21,891 bases of DNA from Deltaproteobacteria bacterium (GTDB lineage: Bacteria > Desulfobacterota > DSM-4660 > Desulfatiglandales > HGW-15), in contig DAOVAK010000005.1 of NCBI GenBank assembly GCA_030671095.1, positions 1 through 21,891 of the forward strand. The letters are read 5' to 3'. This document shows positions 13,577 to 21,811 of this stretch, one piece after another. Position 1 is the stretch's first letter; each line of letters begins with the position of its first letter. The notes under the pieces were generated by a model. It was not told the DNA's origin. It worked only from the letters and a program-made list of their open reading frames with translations, and did no database searches. Position numbers and translations under genes: made by a program.

Positions 13577-15226
13577 ATGGAAGGCGTGAGATCATATCCG
13601 AAAGAATTTATTGAACGATACCGCAAAATATGGCTCGGAATCACGATCATAGACGCCTTTGACCGAACCTGTGACATTCTCCCTGAAAAGGTCGCTGTTG
13701 TTGATGGGGAGACGAGGCTGACCTTTGCACAACTCAGGGAAAAGGTCCGGAAGGCTGCCCTGGTCTTTTTGAAACTTGGTCTTGGAAAAGAAAGCCCGGT
13801 GCTCCTACAGATACCCAATTCCGCAGAGGCCGTATACGTTTACCTGGCTTTGGATATGATCGGAGCTGTCCCTGTGCTCTGCCTCCCCCGGCATGGTCAG
13901 CGGGAATTGGAGAGATTTGGAACCTTGGCGGAGACGACCACCTGGATCGGTCCAGGCAGGTTCGGAAAGATGGAATACCTACCCATGGTGAACGCGGTCA
14001 GGGAAAAGTGCCCATCGCTTCGAAACCTGATCGTCGTAAAGGATGAAGCGCCCCCGGGCACGCTTTCCTTCACCACGTTAATGGAAGGAATCCAGTTAGG
14101 CCCCGAGACTGATGAATATCTGAACAAATTCCGTCCCTCTCCCGATGATGTCCTTCATCTTGCCCCCACGGGGGGGACGACAGGACTGCCTAAACTGGTG
14201 CCTCGGACCCATAATGCCCACCTTTGCAAGGCCTACTATTGGGCCCGGGCCCAGGAAAGAGGGCCCAGAGAGGTTGATCTTGTGGTGGCCCCGATCAACC
14301 ACGATGCCCCCCAGTTGAGTCATCTGTCCTTCATGGCACTTTTTGGAGGGACACTGGTCTTCTGCCCTTCCCCGAAACCGAGGGACATAGTTGAGCACCT
14401 TGAGAGAGAGAAGATAACCTTTAGTTTCATGGTACCCACGCTGCTGACCGATCTGGCCAATGAGCCCGGGGTTGAGGAATTTCGTTTTTCTCCTAACCTC
14501 CAACTGGGGTATGGGGGGGCCTATGCCTCTTCTGATCTCATACATACCATTCGCCGCCGGTTTGGATGCCGCTTTTATAGTATCTACGGGATGACGGAGG
14601 GAGCGGGGACCATTACCCGAAGCACCGATTCCCCGGAAGTGGTCGGCGATACCGTGGGCAAGGGGATGTGTCCCTATGATGCGTATAAGATCCTGGATGA
14701 CAATGGGAACGAGATGCCGTCCGGAAAGGAGGGTGAGGTGGTGGCTAGGGGTCCCTCCATTATCTCAGGTTACTATAAATCGGAGGAGGAAGATAAGCTC
14801 GTCTTTACCGGGGACGGATTTTTCCGGACCGGAGATATGGGTAGATTCGATCCCATGGGGAATCTCATTATCACCGGGAGGAAGAAAGACATTATTAGGC
14901 GAGGTGGGGAGACGATAATCCCATCCGAGATTGAGCAAATGATCACCGAGCATCCCAACGTATCGCAAACGGTGGTGGTGGGAATGCCGGATGCCCGCCT
15001 CGGAGAGAGGATCTGTGCCTACATTCAACTGCTCCAAGGTGAAAAAATAACTTACGAAGATCTCATCGCCTACCTGAAAGAGAAAGGCGCCTCAAAGATG
15101 TTGCTTCCAGAACGCCTGGAGGTGCTGCAGGAGCTTCCTTTGACTCCGATGCAGAAGGTGGACAAGCAGGCTCTGAGAGAGGATATTACCCGGAAACTGA
15201 AACAGGAGCAGGAGGAAGGAAATTAA
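13577..15226 (+). CDS. Second EntE-like aryl-acid adenylating (acyl-CoA) ligase
   Basis: 549-residue ANL-superfamily enzyme, a diverged relative of the ligase at 1540. The ATP loop is TGGTTGLPKLVPRTHNAH (198-215), A5 is YGMTEG (337-342), the A7 Asp is D420 (TGD), the hinge is GRKKDIIRRGGETI (434-447) and the catalytic Lys is K527 (LTPMQK, with Gln for the usual Gly before Lys). At the acid pocket the DhbE H234/N235/Y236 positions read H242, D243, A244, so the Asn that contacts the 2-hydroxyl is Asp. The first ligase keeps that Asn, so the two should accept different acids. GAGGAGGT (13564-13571) supports the start. Its position directly after the importer suggests that it activates the imported acid. 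Reaction: acid + ATP + CoA to acyl-CoA, inferred from family. Confidence 0.85.
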   Translation: MEGVRSYPKEFIERYRKIWLGITIIDAFDRTCDILPEKVAVVDGETRLTFAQLREKVRKAALVFLKLGLGKESPVLLQIPNSAEAVYVYLALDMIGAVPVLCLPRHGQRELERFGTLAETTTWIGPGRFGKMEYLPMVNAVREKCPSLRNLIVVKDEAPPGTLSFTTLMEGIQLGPETDEYLNKFRPSPDDVLHLAPTGGTTGLPKLVPRTHNAHLCKAYYWARAQERGPREVDLVVAPINHDAPQLSHLSFMALFGGTLVFCPSPKPRDIVEHLEREKITFSFMVPTLLTDLANEPGVEEFRFSPNLQLGYGGAYASSDLIHTIRRRFGCRFYSIYGMTEGAGTITRSTDSPEVVGDTVGKGMCPYDAYKILDDNGNEMPSGKEGEVVARGPSIISGYYKSEEEDKLVFTGDGFFRTGDMGRFDPMGNLIITGRKKDIIRRGGETIIPSEIEQMITEHPNVSQTVVVGMPDARLGERICAYIQLLQGEKITYEDLIAYLKEKGASKMLLPERLEVLQELPLTPMQKVDKQALREDITRKLKQEQEEGN

Positions 15227-15305
15227 TTAAGAGGGCGAAAAGATAATTGGTTTTTGACTTTCTTAACTAACAGCTATGGTCAATGGGTATTGAAGGAGAA
15301 AGTTT

Positions 15306-17963
15306 ATGGCCAAAAAACCCAGAAAAATCAGTGAAAATGATTATTGGGTGCACACAAGCTGTCCAGGGTGTTATGCCACCTGCGGCATGGCTGTCAATGT
15401 GGTCGACGGGGTTGCCATAAAATTAGAGGGTGAACAAGAGAGTTATCTGGGCGCTAGAGGAGGTCTCTGCGGTAAGGGTGCTGCAACGCTTATGAGCCTT
15501 TATGATCCAAACAGGATCAGGTATCCCTTGAGAAGGACCAATCCTAAGAAAGGTTTTGGTGAAGACCCAAAATGGGAGCGAATCTCGTGGGACGAGGCAC
15601 TGGATACTATAGCTGCGAAGCATAAAGAAGTCCTGAAAAGGGACCCGAGAGCCATTGTCATCGCCGGTACTCCTTCTCCAGGTACGCCTCTTAAGCTTGG
15701 CGTCACCTGGCCTGGGCTCATGTTGACCCTGGGCTCCCACAGCTTTGCACCCGGCGGGGTAGGATTCCACTGTGGTAATGGATCCCATTTCGGAGCCGGT
15801 CTGGTGCACTGTTCCTGGTCAGTACTTCCAGACTACAAATATTGCAATTATGCGATCCAATTCGGCTCAAATAAGGGGACGGGGTCCGGTCACGGGGCAG
15901 CGGCTTGCATGAGGCTGGCCGCTGAATCCAGGGCAAGAGGGATGAAAAATGTGGTTTTTGATCCCATCTGTAACTTTGCAGGAGGTAAGGCCACAGAATG
16001 GATTCCCATCCTGCCCGGCACCGACCTGGCAGTTATTCTGAGCATGTGTAATATTATTGTGAATGAAGTGGGTAAGTATGATGAAGAATTTCTGAAGAAG
16101 TACACCAACGGCCCCTATCTGGTTGGTCCGGACGGGCGATTTGTAAGGGACAGAGAAACGAACCAACCCCTATTGTGGGATGAATCTGATGACAGGGCAA
16201 AGACCTGGGATGACACCACGTTAACAGCTGACTCTGCATTACTGGGGAACTTTAAAGTGGACGGTGTGGAGTGTGAGCCCGCTTTTCAGCTTCTGAAGGA
16301 ACATCTGAAGCAATACAAACCGGAATGGGCTGAGAAGGTGAGTACTGTTCCGGCGACGACCGTTGAGCGGATTGCCAGGGAATTTGTGGAGGAGGCAAAA
16401 ATAGGCTCCACCATTGAGATTGAAGGGGTCAAACTGCCCTACAGACCTGTTGCCTCCTGCATGTTCAGGGGCGGGCAGGGTCACTCCAATTCCTTCCACC
16501 AATATGTGGCTGCAGCCATTTTGAATCAGCTGGTGGGATGTGTAGAAGCGGTTGGGGGAACCGTGGGCTGGCCTGCCAGGAGTTTTGGTCACCCGGAAAC
16601 CGGGCATCCAAAATACGAGCCATATGCCAGTGTGGATGGGATGCTCACCCCTGGTATGTGGATGACCCATGACCCTTGGCCTCCTGAAGAACCCCGATGG
16701 CCGGAAAGATTGACGCTGCAGGATTTTTTTGTGCATTCTCATGCCTCAGGACATCCCTACTCCGATGACTTTGAAGCCCATTGGGATAAGGTGGGACGTC
16801 CATATGAGTGCCAGATTGTCGCCTTTATGGGGGGCAACCTTGCGAAAACCACCGCAGATCCTGAATCAACAGGAAAATTCCTGGCAAAAGTTCCCCTCAA
16901 TTGGGGCGTTTTTACGGAGCACAACGAAACCACAGAAGGATATCTGGATATTGTGCTTCCCGAAAAACACGCGTTGGAGCAGTTAGATATCAGCCTGAGC
17001 ATCGGCTACTTCTTTAATTACCCCACCGGCATGGATGACTGGTCCTTTCATCTGCGCCAGCCTGCAGTGAAGAACAGATACGAAGAAAGGGACCTCATTG
17101 AGATCCTCTTTAACCTGGCTGATAGGATAGGGCCAGAAAAACGGGCCGAATACAACAGGTACCTGGATACCTTTTATTCTGGAAAATTGTCAAAATGGGG
17201 GGCAGCCAAAAAAGAAGCAAGTGACACCGAAGAAGACTATCCCATAATCCGGCCCGACGAGAGGCTAACCAATGAGGAGTTCACAGATAGGGCATTAAAA
17301 CACATGTTTGGTGAGAAATGCGGTCTGGACTGGTTTGAGGAAAATGGCTACATGATCTGGAAGAAGCGCCCGGAGGAGGTCTACTGGAGAACCTTCTGCT
17401 CGGGGAGAAGCCCCATCTACTTCGAGTTTCTCTTAAATTCCAAAGAAAAGGGAATGCCAATCGATGAAAAACTGGGGATCCATGTGGATTGGGACCATTA
17501 CACGCCTTTAATCACTTATTTCCCTTCTGTCATCTATGAGGAGGGGGAGCAAAACCCTGATTATGGATTTGTGGCCTTCTCCTATCGGGACATTTTGCAT
17601 GCGGCCACGGCCACCTATAACAATCCAGTGCTTGACGAGATGAGCAAGGGCAACCCGTTTACCTACAATATCTCTTTAAACGCCGAGATGGCCAAAAAGA
17701 TGGGGATAAAAGATGGGGATACTGTTTGTGTGGAGAACCTAAAGGGCAGGCGCATGACGGGCAAGGCAAAGCTTATGAACGGAATTCACCCTCAGGCGGT
17801 TGCTTCTGTGTGTGGTGGCGGGGGTTGGGCCAAGGGCCGGCCCATCGCTAAGGGGAAAGGGGTCATGTTCAATAACCTTTTGATCAATGACCAGAAACAT
17901 AAGTGCCCTGTCTGTTTATCGATGGAGACCGCCGTGAGGGTGAAGGTCTACAAAGTGGACTAG
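15306..17963 (+). CDS. DMSO-reductase-family molybdopterin oxidoreductase, large subunit
   Basis: 885 residues. The N-terminal [4Fe-4S] motif has C19, C22, C26 and C55 (CPGCYATC, then GLCGKG). Two molybdopterin-dinucleotide regions follow, ending in a C-terminal binding domain with MAKKMGIKDGDTVCVEN. FHCGNGSH (154-161) lies where this superfamily places its metal ligand, so C156 is a candidate Mo/W ligand. There is no twin-arginine signal, so the protein is probably cytoplasmic. The insertion YLVGPDGRFVRDRETNQPLL resembles the phenylacetyl-CoA dehydrogenase (PadB)/polysulfide-reductase branch, from memory. No ferredoxin-like B subunit or membrane anchor follows; the next genes are a xanthine-oxidase-type trio. 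The Asp after the second Cys of acetylene hydratase is Tyr here. AAGGAG (15293-15298) supports the start. The substrate is unknown. Confidence 0.8.
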   Translation: MAKKPRKISENDYWVHTSCPGCYATCGMAVNVVDGVAIKLEGEQESYLGARGGLCGKGAATLMSLYDPNRIRYPLRRTNPKKGFGEDPKWERISWDEALDTIAAKHKEVLKRDPRAIVIAGTPSPGTPLKLGVTWPGLMLTLGSHSFAPGGVGFHCGNGSHFGAGLVHCSWSVLPDYKYCNYAIQFGSNKGTGSGHGAAACMRLAAESRARGMKNVVFDPICNFAGGKATEWIPILPGTDLAVILSMCNIIVNEVGKYDEEFLKKYTNGPYLVGPDGRFVRDRETNQPLLWDESDDRAKTWDDTTLTADSALLGNFKVDGVECEPAFQLLKEHLKQYKPEWAEKVSTVPATTVERIAREFVEEAKIGSTIEIEGVKLPYRPVASCMFRGGQGHSNSFHQYVAAAILNQLVGCVEAVGGTVGWPARSFGHPETGHPKYEPYASVDGMLTPGMWMTHDPWPPEEPRWPERLTLQDFFVHSHASGHPYSDDFEAHWDKVGRPYECQIVAFMGGNLAKTTADPESTGKFLAKVPLNWGVFTEHNETTEGYLDIVLPEKHALEQLDISLSIGYFFNYPTGMDDWSFHLRQPAVKNRYEERDLIEILFNLADRIGPEKRAEYNRYLDTFYSGKLSKWGAAKKEASDTEEDYPIIRPDERLTNEEFTDRALKHMFGEKCGLDWFEENGYMIWKKRPEEVYWRTFCSGRSPIYFEFLLNSKEKGMPIDEKLGIHVDWDHYTPLITYFPSVIYEEGEQNPDYGFVAFSYRDILHAATATYNNPVLDEMSKGNPFTYNISLNAEMAKKMGIKDGDTVCVENLKGRRMTGKAKLMNGIHPQAVASVCGGGGWAKGRPIAKGKGVMFNNLLINDQKHKCPVCLSMETAVRVKVYKVD

Positions 17964-18010
17964 AAAATAGGATCTTGAGATAGGATCTGTTTTTTGGAAA
18001 GGAGGAGAAA

Positions 18011-18895
18011 GTGTTTCGCAATTTACCACGATTCGAATATCTGAGTCCTCAGACAATGGAGGAAGCTTTTGCTCTGTTGACTCGATATGGCCCAAAGACC
18101 AAAGTCATTGCCGGGGGAACAGACCTTATCCCACAGATGCGATGGGGCGAGATAAAACCTGAGGTTTTGCTGGGGCTGGGTCGAATACCAGATTTGCAGG
18201 AGATTCAATTTGATGATAAGGGCGGTTTAAAGCTGGGCGCCCTGTGTAAGATAGGCGCCATAGAGAGTTCCCCTATCATCAGAGAAAATTACCCCTTATT
18301 GGCCCAGGCTGCATCTGTGTTGGCGTCGACTGAGATAAGAAACCGGGCAACCGTGGGAGGCAATTTGTGTACGGCAGCGCCCTCGGCAGACATGCCCCCA
18401 TCACTTCTCGTATTGGGGGCTCGGGCCGTGATTGCTTCTGAAAATGAGGAAAGGGTTATACCTCTTGAGGATTTTTTCCTCGGCCCCAAAAAAACGGTGC
18501 TAGACAACAATGAGCTATTGGTCAGACTGGAAATGCCACCCATAAAACCCAACAGTGCCGGGGAATATATAAAGCTTGGTAGAAGAAATGCCATGGAGAT
18601 TGCCATGATTGGGGTGGCGGCACTGATTACCCTCAGGCCCGGAGACAATACCTGCGAAGAGGCGAGATTGGCCCTTGCGACTGCTGCGCCCACGCCAATT
18701 CGTTCCAAGGAGGCCGAACGAGGCTTGACCGGAAAGAAACTTGATAAAAAGGCCATTGAGTCGGCGGCAGAGACTGCATCAAGGGAGGCTTCACCAAGGA
18801 CTTCTTGGCGGAGTACGGAGGAATATAGACGAGACATGATTCGTGTTTTGACCCGTCGAGCGATCCAGGGGTCAATAGATAAAATCAAATCATAA
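18011..18895 (+). CDS. Molybdenum hydroxylase FAD subunit (CoxM type)
   Basis: 294 residues from a GTG start with GGAGGAG at 18001-18007. FAD contacts are VIAGGTDLIPQMRWGEIKP (32-50) and ATVGGNLCTAAPSADMPP (112-129), with a normal CoxM C-terminal domain ending in EEYRRDMIRVLTRRA. It lacks the Cys-rich [4Fe-4S] loop of the beta subunit at 7616 and is about 40 residues shorter. This enzyme should therefore be a standard hydroxylase/dehydrogenase, with electrons leaving through FAD, unless it couples to the molybdopterin subunit upstream. Gene order here is FAD-FeS-Mo, unlike the FeS-Mo-FAD order of the first trio. Confidence 0.87.
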   Translation: MFRNLPRFEYLSPQTMEEAFALLTRYGPKTKVIAGGTDLIPQMRWGEIKPEVLLGLGRIPDLQEIQFDDKGGLKLGALCKIGAIESSPIIRENYPLLAQAASVLASTEIRNRATVGGNLCTAAPSADMPPSLLVLGARAVIASENEERVIPLEDFFLGPKKTVLDNNELLVRLEMPPIKPNSAGEYIKLGRRNAMEIAMIGVAALITLRPGDNTCEEARLALATAAPTPIRSKEAERGLTGKKLDKKAIESAAETASREASPRTSWRSTEEYRRDMIRVLTRRAIQGSIDKIKS

Positions 18896-18913
18896 TTTCT
18901 AGAGGGGGTCTCT

Positions 18914-19387
18914 GTGAAACAGCAAATTGAATTACGTGTCAACGGACAGGTCTACGAAATAGAGACCGAGCCCTGGAGGACATTGCTTGAGGTTCTTAGG
19001 GATCGATTAAATCTGACCGGGACTAAGGTGAGCTGTGCTGAGGGCCATTGCGGTGCCTGCACGGTTATTATTGACGGAGAGGCAGTGAATTCCTGTTTGA
19101 CGCTGGCCATTGAGGCCCAGGGTAAAGAGATTCTCACCATAGAAGGGCTTTCAGAAGGGGGTGATCTTCATCCCATACAGGAGACCTTTGTGACCCATGG
19201 TGCTGTGCAATGTGGGTTTTGTACCCCTGGTTTGATAATGGCGAGCAAGGCCTTTTTAGAGCACAACCCAGACCCTTCTGATGAGAAGATCAAGAAGGTT
19301 CTTGCAGGGCACCTGTGTCGATGCACAGGCTATGTACAGATCATTGAGGCCGTCAAGGCAGCCGCTGAGTTGATGGGAGCAAGATAG
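18914..19387 (+). CDS. Molybdenum hydroxylase 2 x [2Fe-2S] subunit (CoxS type)
   Basis: 157 residues with a GTG start and AGAGGGGG just upstream. All eight ligands are present: C41, C46, C49, C61 (SCAEGHCGACT) and C100, C103, C135, C137 (QCGFCTPG, LCRCTGY). The ligand positions match those of the small subunit at 4821 exactly, with many shared residues (ELxVNGxxxEIxxxxxRTLLEVLR), showing close paralogy. It lies 18 nt after the FAD subunit and 21 nt before the Mo subunit, in one transcription unit. Confidence 0.9.
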   Translation: MKQQIELRVNGQVYEIETEPWRTLLEVLRDRLNLTGTKVSCAEGHCGACTVIIDGEAVNSCLTLAIEAQGKEILTIEGLSEGGDLHPIQETFVTHGAVQCGFCTPGLIMASKAFLEHNPDPSDEKIKKVLAGHLCRCTGYVQIIEAVKAAAELMGAR

Positions 19388-19408
19388 GGATTTGAAAGGA
19401 GACAGGAC

Positions 19409-21703
19409 ATGAATGAAAATGAGGTCCTTGATGTTATAGGTAAGCCATATCCTAAAAAGGACGCCAGAATAAAGGTGATTGGTGAATGTCGTTTTGCGGG
19501 AGATATTAGCGTGCCTGGCATGCTGCACGGAAAGATGTTGCGCAGTCCCCATGCACATGCCAGGATACTCCATATAGATACCAGCAAGGCAGAGAAACTG
19601 AAAGGGGTGCGGGCGGTTGTTACGGGAAAGGATTTCCCAGGAATTTTGTACGGCAATTTTATGCACACCCGGGACTACCTCCCTCTGGCCATTGACCGTG
19701 TAAGATATATTGGTGAGGAAGTGGCCGCAGTAGCCGCCGATGATGAGGACACAGCCTGGGAGGCACTCGATCTCATAGAAGTGGAATACGAAGATCTACC
19801 GGGGGTGTTTGATCCTGAGCAGGCCATGAAGGAGGGGGCGCCTCTTTTATACGATGACAAACCCGGCAATCTCAGTTCCAAATCGGAGTGGGAATTTGGG
19901 GATATAGAAAAGGGTTTCAAGGAATCCTATCTCGTCAAAGAGGATACCTATCAAACACAGCATTTTAAGCATGGCATGCTGGAGACACACACATGTATTG
20001 GTCTTTGGGATGCCAGTGACAAGATCACCCTGGAGGCGTGCAAGCAGAGCCCGTATGTGGCCTGGCGACAACTGGCCATGGGGCTGGGGCTCCCGCCACA
20101 TAAGATAAGAATCAAACAGACTTTTGTAGGGGCTGGCAATTCTGGGGGCAAGCAGGAGGCCTTGCCCCAGGACTTCGCGGCAGTGATGCTATCTAAAAAG
20201 ACTGGCAGACCGGTCAGGATTGTCCATACCATGGAAGAGGTCATAATGATGGGGCATATGCGGCATGCATTTAAGATAGACCTCAAGCTTGGCGTGGATA
20301 AGGAAGGGATTATCCAGGCTATGGACTGCTATGCCATTGGCGATGGGGGGGCGCACAGCAGTATTGGGCAGTTAAGCGTTTTCCTCCTGGGTGGGTTCAT
20401 GATGATGACCTACAAGATACCAAATGTAAGGTACAGGTGCTATCGGATATACAGCAATAAATCTTTTTCCGGAGCCCTCAGGGGCCACTGCGGCCCCCAG
20501 GGCCGTTTTGCCTTTGAAGGGTTATTGGATGATATCGCCGATGAATTGGGCCTGGATCATTTTGAGATCCGTAAAAGGAATGCCATTACCCCAGGGTATG
20601 AGGCGCCCAATGGTTTCAAGATAACCACCTGTGGCTTCCAAGAGGCCCTTGACAAGGCGAAGGAGGTCTCTGATTGGGAGAACAAGAAGGGCAAGTTACC
20701 CAAATATCGGGGCATAGGTCTTGGAGCTGCTGGCTTCGTGACTGGTTCCAACATCATGGGGATGTCCGCCTGTTCAGCCATGCTGAAGGTGCAGGAGGAC
20801 GGGTCCGTTGCCCTTCAGACCGGGGCAACGGATGTGGGGCAGGGATGTGATACGGTCCTACCCATGATCGTGGCAGAGGTCCTGGGAATCGAACCGGATG
20901 ATGTGAGCTTTGCCCTGGTGGACAGTGATCTCACCCCCATTGATGGAGGTTCTTGGTCTTCGAGGGTGACCTTTTATGCGGGCAATGCGGTAAAGATAGC
21001 GGCCCTGGACGCCCGAAAACAGCTGGCTCAGGTAGCCGCCGAGAACCTGGAGGCCAAGGAGGATGATCTGGTATTCAGGAAAAAGAGGGTCTATGTCAAA
21101 GGAAGTCCGGACCATGGGATCGAGCTGGATCGTTTGGTCCGCTACTGCCAAAACAGAAAAGGGATGACTATTATGGGCCGGGGTTACTACAACGCCCCTT
21201 GTGACACCTTAGATTTTGACACCGGAACGGGCAATTTTGCCCCCACGTATAGTTTCTACGGGCAGGTGGCCGAAGTTGAGGTGGATCCTGAGACAGGCAA
21301 AGTTGACATTCTGAACCTTTGGACGGCCCATGATGGGGGCATTGAGCTGAACCCCATGCTGGTCAGAGGGCAGATTATCGGCTCTGCCGTGATGCATCTG
21401 GGCCAGGCCCTGTTTGAAGGCGTGATCCGGGATGACAAAGGTGAGACTCTGAACACCTCTTTTCGAGATTACAAGATGCCCACCTTCATGGACATTCCCA
21501 AGGTTCAGAAGCTATATTCCATAGGGATGCCAGATACGGAGGGACCCTTTGGGGCCAAGGAGGCAGGGGAAGGGGCCGGAACCCCCACCATTGCGGCCAT
21601 AGCCAATGCTATACACGATGCCATTGGAGTCAGAATTACCAGCCTACCCATTACCCCTGAAAAGATTGTCATGGCCATGAAAGAAAAAGAGAAAGATAAA
21701 TAG
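19409..21703 (+). CDS. Molybdenum hydroxylase catalytic subunit (CoxL/XdhA type), diverged active-site loop
   Basis: 764 residues, the same length as the alpha subunit at 5325 and clearly paralogous (PGMLHGKMLRSPHAHARILH, then GEEVAAVAADDE). Motifs include the Q-motif GATDVGQGCDT (472-482), GALRGHCGPQGRFAFE (355-370), FYAGNAVKIAALDA (522-535) and the catalytic Glu E721 in GAKEAGEG. The loop that usually reads GGGFGGK reads VGAGNSGGKQE (240-250): the Phe is lost and one residue is gained. That loop sits beside the molybdenum in structures of the family, so altered chemistry or substrate is likely. Expected role: hydroxylation or dehydroxylation of an aromatic or heteroaromatic acid or its CoA ester, inferred from neighbours. 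Confidence 0.85.
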   Translation: MNENEVLDVIGKPYPKKDARIKVIGECRFAGDISVPGMLHGKMLRSPHAHARILHIDTSKAEKLKGVRAVVTGKDFPGILYGNFMHTRDYLPLAIDRVRYIGEEVAAVAADDEDTAWEALDLIEVEYEDLPGVFDPEQAMKEGAPLLYDDKPGNLSSKSEWEFGDIEKGFKESYLVKEDTYQTQHFKHGMLETHTCIGLWDASDKITLEACKQSPYVAWRQLAMGLGLPPHKIRIKQTFVGAGNSGGKQEALPQDFAAVMLSKKTGRPVRIVHTMEEVIMMGHMRHAFKIDLKLGVDKEGIIQAMDCYAIGDGGAHSSIGQLSVFLLGGFMMMTYKIPNVRYRCYRIYSNKSFSGALRGHCGPQGRFAFEGLLDDIADELGLDHFEIRKRNAITPGYEAPNGFKITTCGFQEALDKAKEVSDWENKKGKLPKYRGIGLGAAGFVTGSNIMGMSACSAMLKVQEDGSVALQTGATDVGQGCDTVLPMIVAEVLGIEPDDVSFALVDSDLTPIDGGSWSSRVTFYAGNAVKIAALDARKQLAQVAAENLEAKEDDLVFRKKRVYVKGSPDHGIELDRLVRYCQNRKGMTIMGRGYYNAPCDTLDFDTGTGNFAPTYSFYGQVAEVEVDPETGKVDILNLWTAHDGGIELNPMLVRGQIIGSAVMHLGQALFEGVIRDDKGETLNTSFRDYKMPTFMDIPKVQKLYSIGMPDTEGPFGAKEAGEGAGTPTIAAIANAIHDAIGVRITSLPITPEKIVMAMKEKEKDK

Positions 21704-21811
21704 ACGATCAATAGGACTTTTTAATCTGTTTCTGAATTCGAGTGTTCTTGAATCCTGAAATCGTTCGGCTGTAAAAGCTATGCTCGAAGTCTGTTAGGGA
21801 GGTCAGTGGCG

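Noticed and set aside
15254..15280. Internal promoter TTGACT-N15-TATGGT before the 885-residue molybdopterin gene
   Set aside because: The spacer is short and both boxes are imperfect; the gap is only 79 nt and co-transcription with the ligase is equally likely.
15306..17963. Assignment as acetylene hydratase or pyrogallol transhydroxylase
   Set aside because: The Asp following the second cluster Cys of acetylene hydratase is Tyr here, and the transhydroxylase large subunit lacks the [4Fe-4S] motif that this protein has. Neither name is supported.
17967..17988. Direct repeat ATAGGATCT twice, 4 nt apart, followed by a T6 run
   Set aside because: Not inverted, so it forms no terminator stem; too short to separate from chance in a 47-nt gap before a gene with its own ribosome binding site.
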